Source of the DNA: Symsagittifera roscoffensis
Taxonomy: Eukaryota > Xenacoelomorpha > Acoela > Convolutidae
NCBI RefSeq assembly: GCF_963678635.1
Contig: NC_087065.1
Coordinates: forward strand, 186,001 to 250,000
DNA: 64,000 nucleotides
Reading direction: 5' to 3'
In this document: positions 1 to 11,130 of the stretch, one piece after another
Numbering within the stretch: position 1 is the first letter of the stretch
Layout: every line of letters starts with the position of its first letter
Position numbers and translations under genes: made by a program
The notes under the pieces: generated by a model
Told to the model about the DNA's origin: nothing
What the model saw: only the letters and a program-made list of their open reading frames with translations
Database searches by the model: none

Positions 1-1159
1 GAACCGTTGAAAAACCTACGTTGTAAAAGCTTACGGTACGGGGAAATGAAATGTCTAGTTTTGCCGCAAAAATTTCAACGCGCGTTACCTAACTGGTAAA
101 TTTCATTAGTGTATTACGTGGGAGTAGGTTTTCCAATGTATTAAGATTGGTTATAGGTTTCAAGTTTCAGATGGCAAGTTGAGAAAAATTTTTGGCGCCC
201 GATTTTGCCGATACATCAATATTTAAGATTCCAAACAGGAACGTAAAAAATACTATTTATTAAGATAGGTAATAGATTTCTTAATGTCTTATAATAGGTA
301 TCAGATGGTAAGTTTCAGATGGTAAGTTTTTGTGCAAAAAGCTCAAGGTTCTGGAAAAAATCTGCATTTTTTGAAAATTTTTAGCAGTGCTGGCTAATTT
401 TTTAATCGCTTTTCATTTAATCACAAAAAAACCAATGCTATATTATGTCAAAAGAGTAAAAAGCTAACCTGTTGATTAATTGGTATCATGATAAGACAAT
501 GACTTGAAACTTAAAGATATGAGATTTTTTCTTCATTTTTTCCTCGAAAAAGAAATACGATAAGATTTGATCTAAATTCAGCCAAACTGCGTGTTTTATA
601 GTGTTGTGAATACTATAAGCAACGCTTAGATCAGCTGAATTCAGTCGGAAACTTTGGAATTATCGGAAGAATCGTGAAAATTACCATATTCTTGAACAAG
701 TAGAAAAAGTGTTTCATATTAGACTCAACATCTATCCATTTTTTTTCTTTCAACACCTTTCAGATGTATTTTTTAAAAGTTTTTCTTGGTCAAGGTAAAG
801 GTAAAATTAGTTAAAAAACCCTCTTTGTTAATAGCAATAACAACTAAAAGTTGATGAAAAAAATAGTTCATGATTTGAATCTTCCTCGGTTTTTCTCAAT
901 GATTAAAATCAATGCAAACGTTTAAAATTTTTCAAAATTTAGCAAAATCGACCAATCTCATATATTATTACAAGTTTTTCTCACAGTTATCATGGTATTT
1001 ACGAGAAATGTTGTAGGAAGTTTTTGAGAAATTTTTCAAAAACTACATCTATCATTTGACAAAATTCATTAAAATTCTGCTTATCAAACTGTACTGGTAC
1101 TGAACCGATCTTGGCAAAAACTTAAATTAAGCATATTAGAAAGTACTTAGATTTCAGCT
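1..1159. other. AT-rich sequence without a recognised gene
   Basis: No coding or RNA gene is seen. The stretch is AT-rich with many stops in all frames. A short motif reading 'cagatggtaagtt' is repeated at about 170, 301 and 317. It may be the eroded 5' flank of the DNA polymerase relic that follows, but no recognisable protein similarity extends this far left. Confidence 0.5.
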
Positions 1160-3106
1160 AAAACTTCATAACTGTTCATAATCTCTATTTTGAATATGAA
1201 GACGAATGTCTAGAGGACACAGAGGAAACTGATATGTCAACCCAGTTTTTTAGAACGCAGAAAAATCAGCTGATTGATTTGAAACAAAATCTGGAGAGGT
1301 CTGTTAGCACCTTACTTGTATTTGGGTTAAACAGTGGAAGATATGATCTGAACTTGATCAACAGCCATCTGATTCCCTACTTAATCATTGAAAAAGAAGC
1401 TGAAACAATGGTTATCAAAAAAGCTAACGATTTCATATCCTTCAAGATTGGAGACACAGTTTCTCGATATCATGAAGTTTTTGGTTGGAGTGACTTTAAA
1501 CTCCTTTCTTAAGGCCTATATTGCAAGTGAGACAAAAGGGGTTTTCCCTTATGAGTGGTTTGACAGTGCGGACAAGCTCGAGAATGAAGAGATACCTCCA
1601 TACGAATCCTTTTCAAGTAAACTGAGAAACAACAACCCTCTTTATAAAGACTTAAAGGATTATCAGAACTTGAGATGAAGTGGACTTGATGAGCAACAAG
1701 CACTGAAGAAACTTCGAATCAAGACAGTACCAGCATCTGGATGGGATAATTACAAATATTTATAGGAGATTTGGCATAAAAATGGAATGACTTCATTTAA
1801 AGATTTTTCGCAGTGGTAGAACAAAGACGTCGCTCCAACCCTTGAAGCAATGCAAAAAAATGGTTCAGTTTTATCATCAGAAAGAAATTGAAATGTTAAA
1901 ACTTGGATCTACTCTTCTCCAAATCTGGCAAATAATTGTCTGCACAAATCAACCAATGAAAAATTCTACCAATTCTGCGAAAGTAACAGAGATTTGTTCG
2001 AGAAAATTAGAGAGGATATGACAGGTGGACCATCAATTGTGTTTACGTGAAAACCTGTTTTGGACGAAACCTTTATCAGGGTTTCAACAAATATCTGCAA
2101 ATCAGTCGTTGGAATTGATGCGAGCCAGATTTACCCCTAATCAATGTCTGAGGATATGCCAACAGACCTGTACACAAGATGGAAATTTGATTCCGATATG
2201 CAACAATTAAAATCAAAGATAGGCATAACTGATCTCGCAATGTTGAGAACATGGTAATGTCTTTTTACGAAGAAACAACGCCAGAATGCAGAATTGAGAG
2301 CTTCCACACATCCAGAAATCAAAAGAAAACTGTCTGTTTCAAGGTAGATCGATACTGCGATCACTGCAAAACAAAGTTTGAAGCTAGGGGATGCGATAAC
2401 CACTTCTGTCCCTGCCAGGAGACTCGTCCCTTATTGAGCGATGAGGATTATGAGCGAGGAAACGAAAGAAGAGAGATTGATGACTTGAGACGGGAGTATA
2501 TTCGCGAAAAAGGATACAAAATCGAAGATATGTGGGAATGTGAATGGTGGCAAAACTTCAAAACGAAAGAAAAAATTGAGACTCATATCCGATTCAGCTT
2601 TATCTACAAAAGAACTCTCTCTATTGAATCTTTTTTTGTTTTTGGAAAAAAAGAGATGGATCCCCTTATGACTATATTCAGTGTGACTTAGTTGTTCCAG
2701 ATGAACTGAAAGCAAAATTCGCTAATTTTCCTCCAATTTTCAAAAACACTGAAATTGAAAGTAATGAAATCGGTGAATATATGCAAAATTATTGCATTGA
2801 AAATGATTTTTTAAGCATCTCCAGCGAATGCTAATATCGAGTTTCAAACTAGAAAATGGTTCTATCATTTATCATCTCTTCAATTTCTATATGGAACTTG
2901 GCCTACAGTGAACAAAAGTTTACTGCTTTGTACAGTATTCCTCAAAAATGCTTCAACAAGTTTGTCCAGTCAGTTGTTGATGCTAGAAGGGAAGGAGTTT
3001 GTTGCAGAGACTATGAAACTTTTAGGTAATTCATCATACGGCTACCAGATAATGGATAGATCGAGACATACGATCACAAATATTTAAATGAGAAAACACA
3101 CAAAGC
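1160..3106 (+). pseudogene. Family-B DNA polymerase relic (Polinton/Maverick type), 5' part
   Basis: This is the decayed first part of a protein-primed family-B DNA polymerase gene of the kind carried by Polinton/Maverick elements; when intact it would copy the element's DNA. The reading frame is broken many times. An acidic stretch from about 1180 leads into an exonuclease-like motif (NSGRYDLNLI, ~1330-1365). A frameshift at about 1450 leads to FLDIMKFL and ETKGVFPYEWFDS (1455-1575), with in-frame stops at 1676 and 1764 and a further shift near 1860. Polymerase motif A reads IDASQIYP at 2114-2137 and is followed by a stop. A Cys/His-rich segment (YCDHC...CPC) and GYKIEDMWECEWW lie in 2251-2691. 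Motif B reads GNSSYGYQIMD at about 3025-3057. Homology stops at about 3106, just before an inserted element, and resumes at 4555. The family call rests on motif order and spacing. No companion integrase, ATPase or capsid gene is seen. Confidence 0.8.
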
Positions 3107-3136
3107 AACTAGGGGCCCAGCTGAAAGCTGGAGAGA

Positions 3137-4554
3137 CCTGTTTGATTATTTTAATATTGATTATTTTAAAATTGTTTTAAAATTTCAGGTTTCTCAAGTC
3201 GATAGCGCCCTTCCTACGCAAAAAAGTGAAAGAGAAGCTTATGCATTCATTATGCAAATCTGGATGGGTAGTTTTTGAAGAAATCGAAAAAGTTTGAAAA
3301 AATGGCCTAAAAACCGAAAAATTGACTATTCCTAAGTGTATAGCTCTTCCCCTAGACAAATTAGGGACAAGCCGTTTGTGTAGGGGGGGTTCCTACAACC
3401 TGGTCTATCGATTAAACCCTTAATCCCAAATCTGGACGGGTAGTTTTTGAGGAAATCGGAAAGATTTGAAAAAAGGCCAAAAAAGTCAAAAAAGTGACTT
3501 TTCCTAAGTCTATAGCTCTTCCCCTAGGCAAGTTAAGGACCAGTCGCTTGTGCGGGGGAGTTTCCTACAACCTGGTCTATCGATTAAACCCTTAATTCCA
3601 AATCTGGATGGGTAGTTTTTGAGGAAATCGATAATTTCCGAAAAAATAGGCAAAAAAAATCAAAAAAGTGACTTTTCCTAAGTTTATAGCTCTTCCCCTA
3701 AGCAAATTAGGGACCAGCCGCTTGGGCAGGGGAGTTTCCTACAACCTGGTCTATCGATTAAACCCTTAATCCCAAATCTGGATGGGTAGTTTTTGAAGAA
3801 ATCGAAAAAGTTTGAAAAAATGGCCAAAACCGAAAAATTGACTATTCCTAAGTGTATAGCTCTTCCCCGAGACAAATTAGGGACAAGCCATTTGTGTAGG
3901 GGGGGGTTCCTACAACCTGGTCTATCGATTAAACCCTTAATCCCAAATCTGGACGTAGTTTTTGAGGAAATCGGAAAGATTTGAAAAAAGGCCAAAAAAG
4001 TGACTTTTCCTAAGTCTACAGCTCTTCCCCTAGGCAAGTTAAGGACCAGCCGCTTGTGCGGGGGAGTTTCCTACAACCTGGTCTATCGATTAAACCCTTA
4101 ATTCTAAATCTGGATGGGTAGTTTTTGAGAAATCGATAATTTCCGAAAAAATAGGCAAAAAAATCAAAAAGTGACTTTTCCTAAGTCTATAGCTTTTCCC
4201 CTAAGCAAATTAGGGACCGGCCGCTTGTGCATGGGAGTTTCCTACAATCTGGTCTATCGATTAAACCCTTAATCCCAAATCTGGACGGGTAATTTTTGAG
4301 GAAATCGAAAATTTCCGAAAAAATGGGCAAAAAGTGAAAAAAGTACAGAGTTGTGAAGCTTTTCTAAGACCGTAGGGGGTGGGGTAGGGTGAAAATTGCC
4401 CTAAATTTCATGCAGGCAGGTAGGTGAAACGCTACTGAATCCATTGGTACCACTTTTATGAGAATCTGACGGGTAGTTTTTTGGGGAAAAAAAACCAGAT
4501 CTCATCTGGAAAAAAAAAACGTTTTCATAATACCTGTTTAATAAATCAAACAGG
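3137..4554. mobile_element. Non-autonomous element with short inverted ends, inserted in the polymerase relic
   Basis: The polymerase homology breaks at ~3106 and resumes at 4555. The insert begins with CCTGTTTGATT (3137-3147) and ends with its inverse AATCAAACAGG (4544-4554), an 11 bp perfect inverted repeat. The right end also folds on itself (CCTGTTT at 4533-4539 against AAACAGG at 4548-4554). Between 3107 and 3136 there is a further ~30 bp with a small hairpin (CCAGCT-GAA-AGCTGG, 3118-3132) that could be part of the element or later debris. No transposase is encoded, and most of the interior is a ~171 bp tandem repeat. No clear target-site duplication was found, so the exact ends are provisional. 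Confidence 0.6.
3250..4330 (+). repeat. Tandem repeat, ~171 bp unit, about 6-7 copies
   Basis: The phrase 'gggtagtttttga' (or a close variant) recurs at about 3265, 3438, 3609, 3783, 3954, 4115 and 4287, a period of roughly 164-174 bp. Each unit also holds 'gacttttcctaag', 'agctcttcccc', 'gtttcctacaacctggtc' and 'tatcgattaaaccctt'. Units differ by substitutions and small indels, so this is an old array. Several open frames on both strands here, for example 4037-3684 minus, are products of the repeat and not genes. Confidence 0.85.
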
Positions 4555-5172
4555 AATTAATGAACTATTTTTCAAACGATTGAACACTGTTCAGAAAAAT
4601 TTGTTCGAGATTGAGTTTCTAAGTTTTGTGATATTAATAAAATTGAGGAATTAGAAATGGACACGGACTAGTTATATTTAGCTCTTGCTGAGAAAATTTG
4701 TATGATTGTGTTCGTCCGGAGAAAAAAGGTGACTGGGAAAAATTGAGAGAAAATGATTGCAGGATTCATTTAGAGCAGATTCAAAAACAAACATTTTTAA
4801 ACTAACATATTGTAGCGCTCACAAAAAACACGATAAACAAGAGCCTGGTTTCGTTTATTTAAGAATTTAGGTGTACGGAGATGCTCTGTTTATGTAGCAA
4901 GACTTATGTTGCTATGACAAAAACCAAACAAAATGAAATTTAGCAGCAAAGTGTTGAATAAAAGAGTTCTAGAGGAATCCGGCGATGAACCTATGGCAAA
5001 ATACAGGAAATCACTCGACGAAGCAATCAACTTGAGGCCAACAAACAGGATTTAGAAATATTAATCATATGGTTGCTACATACGAGCAGACAAAGAAGGG
5101 GTTGAGTTATTTTTACCCAAAAAGACAAGTTCCGGATGACGGAATAAACACAAAACCCTTGAACTTGTAAAT
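4555..5172 (+). pseudogene. Family-B DNA polymerase relic, 3' part
   Basis: This is the continuation of the polymerase relic after the insert. Homology restarts with a segment reading INELFFKRLNT (~4557-4590). Catalytic motif C follows at 4657-4689, reading M-D-T-D-stop-L-Y-L-A-L, so the two metal-binding aspartates remain but the next codon has become TAG. Further C-terminal blocks are in shifting frames: DWEKLREND (~4731-4757), MKFSSKVLNKRVLEESGDEP (~4934-4993) and VATYEQTKKGLSYFYPKRQV (~5070-5128). Stops and frameshifts make it certainly non-functional. It belongs to the same gene as 1160-3106. Confidence 0.8.
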
Positions 5173-5707
5173 AACTGATAGTGCAGCTGCATTCGATGCA
5201 GTGTTGATTAACTCACTGTAAACTTGCGCTAAAATTATTATACGAAGCAGTGATTTATTCTCCAAGTTTTAGAAGTTTTCAGCATAGTTTCAGGTAAATA
5301 GAGTACATCTTTAAAAAGTAAGATCATCTAATAAAATAGATAATAAGTAAAATTATATCAAACCTTATCGTGTTTCGAAGTTTTTTGGAAAATTTTTCAA
5401 TTTTTTTTTGATAAAAAATCTAAGTTAGGTATGAAAAAAATTATTCGTAATAATATACTACGCTACGCTGGTGTAAGCATGTGGTGAGCTTGAACGAAAA
5501 AACAACATCTGAAATATATTTTAGACTAGCAAAGAACCAATTGAACCGAAGTAACCGTAATTAAATAAGTTTTACAGAGCACCAGTTTGAATTTAATATA
5601 ACCTTTTATATGGTTTGAAACATTTTGAGTCTTCATGAAAATCGAATTTGCCCCTTGGAGTTTAATTTTATACTAGAGTCTTGACAATTACATTGAATTC
5701 CACTGCC
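5173..5707. other. 3' flank of UBE2J1; AT-rich, no gene seen
   Basis: No coding signal. On the minus strand this is the downstream flank of UBE2J1 and should hold its 3' UTR. A variant poly(A) signal ATTAAA (plus-strand TTTAAT at about 5661) lies ~45 bp beyond the stop codon. No canonical AATAAA was seen close by. Confidence 0.4.
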
Positions 5708-6453
5708 TCAAAGAGTCTTGTCCAGGCCAATTGCTTTCAGTATTTCCGGATATTCGCTCAGAAGCCGTCTCAGAAGAAGTGAAATTATCGCGAGCAGAAT
5801 GATCAATGCAATTATGATCAGGCCCAGTTGTGTGACATCTGTTTCCTGTCTCGCTCGCTGGACGGCAACTCTAGTTTGACGGCTGCTCTGCGTTGGCGGT
5901 CGACTTCTCTCTGGTTGCGTTTTGGGATAATCAGTTACTCTTTGGTGTATTTCCGATGCGGCTGCACTTGTTCCATTGCTTATGTTTGTCAAACATATGG
6001 TTTCTGCTGTTCTTAATCGCACTGAACTGGAATCCGAGGCATTCAATGTACTAGACGGCGATGTTTGTGGAATTTGAGGCACTTCGGAGCTCTGTTGAGA
6101 TTCAGCTGAGAGATTGTCCCTACCTGATGAAACAACCGGACACGCCTCAGCCGAATCTCTCCGAAAAGCATCGCTGTGTTTTCTAACTGCCGTTGTCCCC
6201 TTTTCCTCGTCGCCCCCCCTCTCTTTTATGTCCACAGTACTCGAGGTGGCAGTTTGAGTGAAACTTTTCTGTGCCAAACTCTTCGCTAGTTCCAAGTCTT
6301 TGTGGGTGGATGCGGACGAAGATGATGTTAATTGTTCACGTTGTTTCAGGATGTCCCCACAGTGGATGCCACATTTGGGACACTTGAAGTACAGCGAGAA
6401 CTTGGCCAGGTTTGTTCGCTCTTCAGGTGTGTAGTCCAATGACCCGACCGCCC
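5708..6453 (-). CDS. UBE2J1: UBE2J1 exon 3: linker, tail anchor and stop
   Basis: The acceptor is tgtttcag|GGGCGG. The exon opens with GAVGSLDYTPEER, the end of the conserved E2 part, followed by a two-pair Cys/His-like segment (CPKCGIHCGD) and about 200 residues rich in Ser, Thr, Glu and Gln. A 19-residue hydrophobic helix lies near the C terminus, and TGA is at 5710-5708. The linker is low-complexity, as expected for the flexible tether of a tail-anchored enzyme. Confidence 0.92.
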
Positions 6454-9400
6454 CTGAAACATTCAGCCATGACAATTCAGTTCACTTAACCCTCGAGCAA
6501 TTCAGCTTAAAAAAGTCTTAATCCCTTCTCTAAGTGCGCCTACTTTGGTACCAGTCGAAAATTTAGAGTCAACCGGCTAATTAACACGAATCTTTTCAGA
6601 TTAGAAATAAATTTTTGAAAAAAGAAACAATCTTTCAATATTCATAGACGCGACGTTGCATTTGCGTACAAAAGCGATACAAACAGATAACTGAAAATGA
6701 AAAACAAAATCAAGAACCAGAAAACTGTCTCCTATGAAAAAGCGGGATGTGAGCCCTGGCACCTCCGGATTAAGAGATACTGGACTTCTCTCTGAGCAGC
6801 TTTTTGTATGTCCTCGGTGTTATTGAAATGTAAATGAATATATCTTTTTGCACAATTTCATATATCACCTAAATGAATTCAAGATCAATAATTCTTAAAG
6901 TCACCACAGAGTCTGCTACGAAACTGGATCAATGGGTAAGTTTCCGATCAAATTGTAAAATTTACAATATTAAATCCATTTTGCAGCTAAAAATCCTCCA
7001 TATTTTTGCGCCAATTGAACTTTTTCTATTGGAGAGCGCAATTTGCCTTGCCTTCAACAAATTGGTTTTGATTCAACTCAATTTTGAACAGTTGGAATTT
7101 CTCAGGTTTCATAGTCAACCCACTTGGAATTTATTGTAAATTGGTTAAGAATTTAGGACCCCCAAAACTTAGGACAATTAGTCGAGAAACGAAGAACTCA
7201 GAAGAGTAGCTAAAAAGAGCGATTTCATAAGAAAAAAGGGACAAACACGCCAAAATATGTTAAGGGCAGGCTAGTTTATATGGGTTCTACGCAGCTGGGA
7301 ACATGGCGCCGACGGGGGCACCCCAAAGCAACTCGGAACCGGTCAGTAATGACACAGGGCCAAGGAGATGATATCCAAGGGATGAAGGGGGAGGAGCAAG
7401 GCAAACAAGACAGGACAAGTTTCAAATGCGATCAATCGAATTTCACACCAGAACACTTGCAACAGAGCCCAGCACGACCAGCGACCTGCTAACTTTGTAC
7501 GAACACCGACGACTATGAGAAAAGGTACAAAGGATGGAAGTTATCGCACGGTGTCAATCTGTTGAACTACTCCAAGAAGCAAGGCCATTTGACGTGGACG
7601 ATGCGATGCCCCTTGGGTGAGGTAACGTAGCAGCACGCAAACTAGATTGGATTTTTGAACGGTATCGCAGAAAAGCATTGGCCATCAGAAACTTCAGACA
7701 GTTATTTGGTGACGGCGAGTAGGCGGAAGAAAACTCACTAAAAATCACCGGACCAAAAAAACTGCGAACTAACGGATGCCCTAAGACGTAAGGATGAAAA
7801 CTATCCAGCTGAAATTGATCGGACGGATGGGGAGTAAGAGCAGAGTGGTTGGCGGAAATCTCAAACATTCAATCATCAATCTCAATCAAACTTCAGTAGT
7901 GGAAAGAGAACTCTTCGGCAAGATGAGACTACAAATTGTACAGCAAAGCCCAGAGGCCAAGTTCTGAACATCTAAGGAGAAGACGGCACAAACATTGCAC
8001 GTCACGAGAACAGCCAGAGCACAAAACAAGAAAAAAATGAACCCTTGGCACTTTATTTAGGAAAGCAAACTCCGATTTTTTCACTAGGACAGTAAAATGT
8101 GCAAATTACAGGGCCCGAGCGAATCAAATTACATTTTTACTAGAACAAGAAAATGTGCAAATTACAGGGTCTAATGGTGTTCAGAAACGGAACCCACGTG
8201 CAACAAAGAGGTCGAAGGGTGCGGATCACACTATAAGGTAGAGCATAGGAACTTTCGAAACAGGTCCACATAAAAAACTTACAGAGAATTCCGCTCGATA
8301 TTTTATGTGCCTCATTGTGATAACTGTTTAAAAGTACGGCTAGGTTAAATTTGCAGTAAAATCATGCGAATTGAATAAACAAGGGCATAAAATCAAAAGC
8401 CGAAGATGAGGGAATTAGTAGATACGTGAGGGCGACTTATACACAAAAGAAACAAGCTTGATCCAATTCTCGACCACGGACTTCACGTACACATACGGCC
8501 AACCACCGCTCGTCGAAGAGTCAAGCACACAGTGCAATTGTACCGAGAAATCAGTCAAGTTTTCGAAGAATCAAACGCATTTATCCATGATATTTTAGTC
8601 ATAGCCACGGGGAACGGAGTCGAAACGACACTAAAAAAGCTGGACCGAAATTGTTACTGAATCTACCAATTTCTGAGTTCACTGTACTAGAGTTCCAATG
8701 GCTCGATTATATATCACAAATTTAAACTTTCTAATTTAAACAGCTCTTTGGAATCAATTTTACGGCTAAAAAGGCTTTATTGTGATGCCATTCCCTCCGA
8801 TCACTTACAATTCTGCCAAAAAATGCGCCCTAGGCCAAAGTTGCTCTTAGTGATGTTATTCTTTGTTATAAAGGCGAAATGTTAAGAGTGATGACTACCT
8901 TCTGCTTTGGAGGGCATGAATCCGATGATGGCGAGGAGTGCAGTGCGCACAGACCAGGAGGGCAGCCAGGTCTCCGGGTGGTAGCCAGAGATACTCAGAC
9001 AGATCTTTTTGTTCACCTCGAACCTGCACATCACAACACAACAAACATCACATAGTGTTAAATATAAGAAGAATGAAGTCAGGTAGGTAACATTAAACCC
9101 CAAAATTAAAAAGAAGAAGACTTCGCTGACGCTCTGCGCAACCTTCGCCATAAATGAATAACTAGCGTTTAACGCACCTCTGGTGCTCCGGATTTTTTCG
9201 ACAACTCATGAAAAATCGCATATATTGTAAACAAGATCTGCAAACTTTTGTGTACTCTGACTGCACCAATTACAGGGTCAGTAATTTCAAACTTTTTAAT
9301 TTTTTTGATTCCCATTTCGATAAAATATAAAAGCGTCATCTCGAAAACTTAATGGGTCTCTGGAGAAATATGGAGGCCAGATTTGCAACCACTGAGAGCA

Positions 9401-10905
9401 ACCTACTATACAGTTGGGAATTTCAAATTTCGTGAATTTTTTTAAACTTAAGATTCCCGACAAAAATTGAAAAAACCATTAAAAAACGTTTTATCTCGGA
9501 ACAAATAAGGATTTGAGCAATCATATTTTGAGGCAAGATTTGAGACGCCTGGGTATACGCTGACAATAAGGTTGTGTCTTCATCAAGTTAGTAGTTTCAA
9601 ATTTTGCGAAATTCTTTGTTGATAATTTCTTGAATAAATTTTGAGAAAAATCAAAAAAACGTCACATTTCGGAAATTAAAAGCATTTGAGCAGTCGACTG
9701 TGGCAAGATTTGTAACTCCTGAGAGTGCCCTGACAGCACTCAACTACAAAGTTGGGAATTTCAAATTATGGAAAAAAAAACTTAAATTTTCTGAAATTTT
9801 TTAAAGAATAATCACAAAAAGCGTCATATCTCGAAAACTACAATGATTTGAACAGTCATACTTAGAGGCAAGATTTGCAACACCTTAGAGAACCTTGACA
9901 GTACCCAACTACAGGGATGAGAATTTCAAATTTTGAAAAACAAAAAAATTAGGTTTTCTAAAAATTTTTTGAAAAAATCACAAAAACCGTCATATCTCGA
10001 AAACTATAAGGATTTGAGCAGTCATAATTGGAGGCAAGATTCGCAATCCTTAATAGTACTTTGACAGTGCCCAACTACAGGGTTGGTAGCTTCCAGTTTA
10101 TAAAATTAAATTGTAATTTGAATTTTCTGAAAATTTTTGAAAAAATCACCTAAATCGTGTTATCTCGAAAACTACAAAGATTTGATCAGTCATAATTGGA
10201 GGCAAGATTCGCAATCCTTAATAGTACTCTGACAGTGCCCAACTACAGGGTTGGGAACTTAAGTTTTTTAAATTATTTTGTAATTTGAGTTTTCTGAAAT
10301 TTTTTTGAAAAAATCACCAAAATCGTCTTATCTCGTTAACTAAAAAGAATTAGGCCATTCAAAACTGGAGGCCAAAATTGCAACCCCTTGGTGAATCCGG
10401 ACAGCATCCCAATATTGGGCTGCTTATTTTAAACTCGGTGAAATAACCACTAAAATCAAACTGGAAAATCGAAAAAAAAAAACATTCTTAACCATTGCAA
10501 TATACGATATAGCTTAAACGTGCAGAAATTCTTTTAAACGTGCATAGCTTAAACATGCAAAAATAATACATTGAAAAAGCTTAAACATGGCGAGATAGTG
10601 AAGCCCGCATTCAAATATATAATAGATAATATTCGTGATTCGTCCTCCTCCATTACTGACCTGCCGTTTTTGGTCAACATGAAAATGCTGGGGGGCTTCA
10701 TGGGGTACTCGGGTGGGAAGGAGATGCGTCCGTGGTAGATGCCCTGCTCGAACTCCGTGTCAGGGGGTCCTCGCACAGTGAAGTGCCACTCGAACAGGTT
10801 GTCGTCGTCTATGGGCTGTGCATGGTACAGATCAGTGGCCTCCTTCATCTCAATCGCCTCCCGCATCAGACGTCTCACGCCAGCATTGTTCTTGTTATAA
10901 GACAT
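5708..10905 (-). CDS. UBE2J1: Ubiquitin-conjugating enzyme E2 J1 (Ubc6-like), three exons, complete
   Basis: This is the ER-membrane E2 of ER-associated degradation: it takes ubiquitin from E1 on its active-site cysteine and passes it to substrates with ER E3 ligases on the cytosolic face. CDS = join of 10905-10661, 9023-8899 and 6453-5708 on the minus strand, 1116 nt, 371 aa. Both introns are GT..AG and the phases fit (AG|G making Arg82; G|GG making Gly). The UBC fold starts near residue 8 (YHAQP, LFEWHFTVRGPPD, YHGRI, PPEYPMKPPS). The family's NGRF replaces the usual HPN motif (residues 80-83). Cys90 in KKICLSISG is the catalytic cysteine, followed by YHPETW and GFMPSKAEG. After a CPKCG segment comes a Ser/Thr-rich linker, then a tail-anchor helix (LGLIIIALIILLAIISLLL, about residues 333-351) and a 20-residue end. 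It is longer than typical vertebrate UBE2J1 (~318 aa) because of the linker. UBE2J2 is less likely, given the best match to the J1 catalytic region. Confidence 0.93.
6920..7100 (+). repeat. Dispersed repeat R1, copy in UBE2J1 intron 2
   Basis: This is a diverged copy of a dispersed repeat found about eight times in the window. It begins with 'ctggatcaatgggtaag', and carries the 'ggagagcgcaatttgcc' block that in other copies reads 'atagtggagtttgcc', followed by 'ttcaac'. See also 12735, 28525, 35455, 37485, 39795, 40230 and 40680. Confidence 0.5.
7260..8670 (+). pseudogene. Ty3/gypsy-type LTR retrotransposon relic in UBE2J1 intron 2
   Basis: A decayed plus-strand retroelement lies antisense inside intron 2. 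The clearest part is a reverse-transcriptase palm segment at about 8520-8645, reading YREISQVFEESNAFIHDILV, the position of the gypsy-type YxDD box. Here it reads F-I-H-D, so the first catalytic aspartate is lost. Upstream, 7280-7870 has a GC content unlike the intron and long gag-like open stretches (7280-7489, and YEKRYKGWKLSHGVNLLNY at ~7515) broken by stops. No LTR pair was recognised. A ~56 bp tandem duplication (actaggacagtaaaatg... and actagaacaagaaaatg...) sits at 8083-8170. Confidence 0.6.
8899..9023 (-). CDS. UBE2J1: UBE2J1 exon 2 with catalytic cysteine
   Basis: The acceptor is tgtgcag|GTTCGAG and the donor AGAAG|gtagtc. The 125 nt encode FEVNKKICLSISG with the active-site Cys90, then YHPETWLPSWSVRTALLAI and IGFMPSKAE, a near-invariant block of the UBE2J family. 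Intron 1 (10660-9024) is 1.64 kb and contains the ~165 bp repeat block; intron 2 (8898-6454) is 2.45 kb. Confidence 0.93.
9163..10612. repeat. Composite repeat A: ~165 bp degenerate tandem with conserved ends (UBE2J1 intron 1)
   Basis: The left end reads 'aactagcgtttaacgcacctc'. The middle is made of diverged ~160-172 bp units recognised by 'tatctcgaaaact' at about 9336, 9496, 9667, 9828, 9988, 10159 and 10331, with 'ggaggcaagatt', 'gacagtgcccaactacaggg' and 'gggaatttcaaatt'. The right end, from 10496, reads 'caatatacgatatagctt', then 'aaaaagcttaaacatggcg' and 'gatagtgaagcccgcattc'. The same left end, middle and right end recur at 19047-20057, so this is a mobile composite repeat. It overlaps the splice donor of UBE2J1 exon 1 closely (right end ~50 bp from it). 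Confidence 0.7.
10661..10905 (-). CDS. UBE2J1: UBE2J1 exon 1 (coding part)
   Basis: The exon holds the ATG (10905-10903, G at -3) and 81 codons plus two bases. The donor is AACGGCAG|gtcagt with the intron starting at 10660. It encodes the N-terminal helix and the first beta strands of the E2 fold up to the NGR turn. An in-frame extension beyond 10661 quickly runs into intron-like sequence. Confidence 0.93.
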
Positions 10906-11130
10906 AACACTCTCTCTCTAGTCGTATATGTTGCAATGCAGCTGCTATACTAACTAGTTCTAACTAGAACCACTCAATATACTTTCACACATTGAACCTC
11001 AATCTGAAAAATTTTTACATATTCACAACATGCTATCGTAACATACAATAGGCGTTGACAACTTAGTCTTAAAAATAATAGCCGAACGCACCGCACCCAA
11101 TAGCTCTATATTCGGTCACAATGTTGAACA
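10906..11130. other. Upstream flank of UBE2J1
   Basis: The minus-strand sequence just upstream of the ATG contains 'tagagagagagtgtt' and AT-rich sequence. A 5' UTR and core promoter must lie here or further right, but no TATA box or initiator can be assigned with confidence. A 9 bp direct repeat 'ctaactagt/tctaactag' occurs near 10950. Confidence 0.3.

Noticed and set aside
3177-4037. ORFs in the ~171 bp array (for example 4037-3684 minus and 3793-3981 plus)
   Set aside because: The protein repeats itself with the DNA period and the same text appears in neighbouring frames, so it is translation of a satellite.
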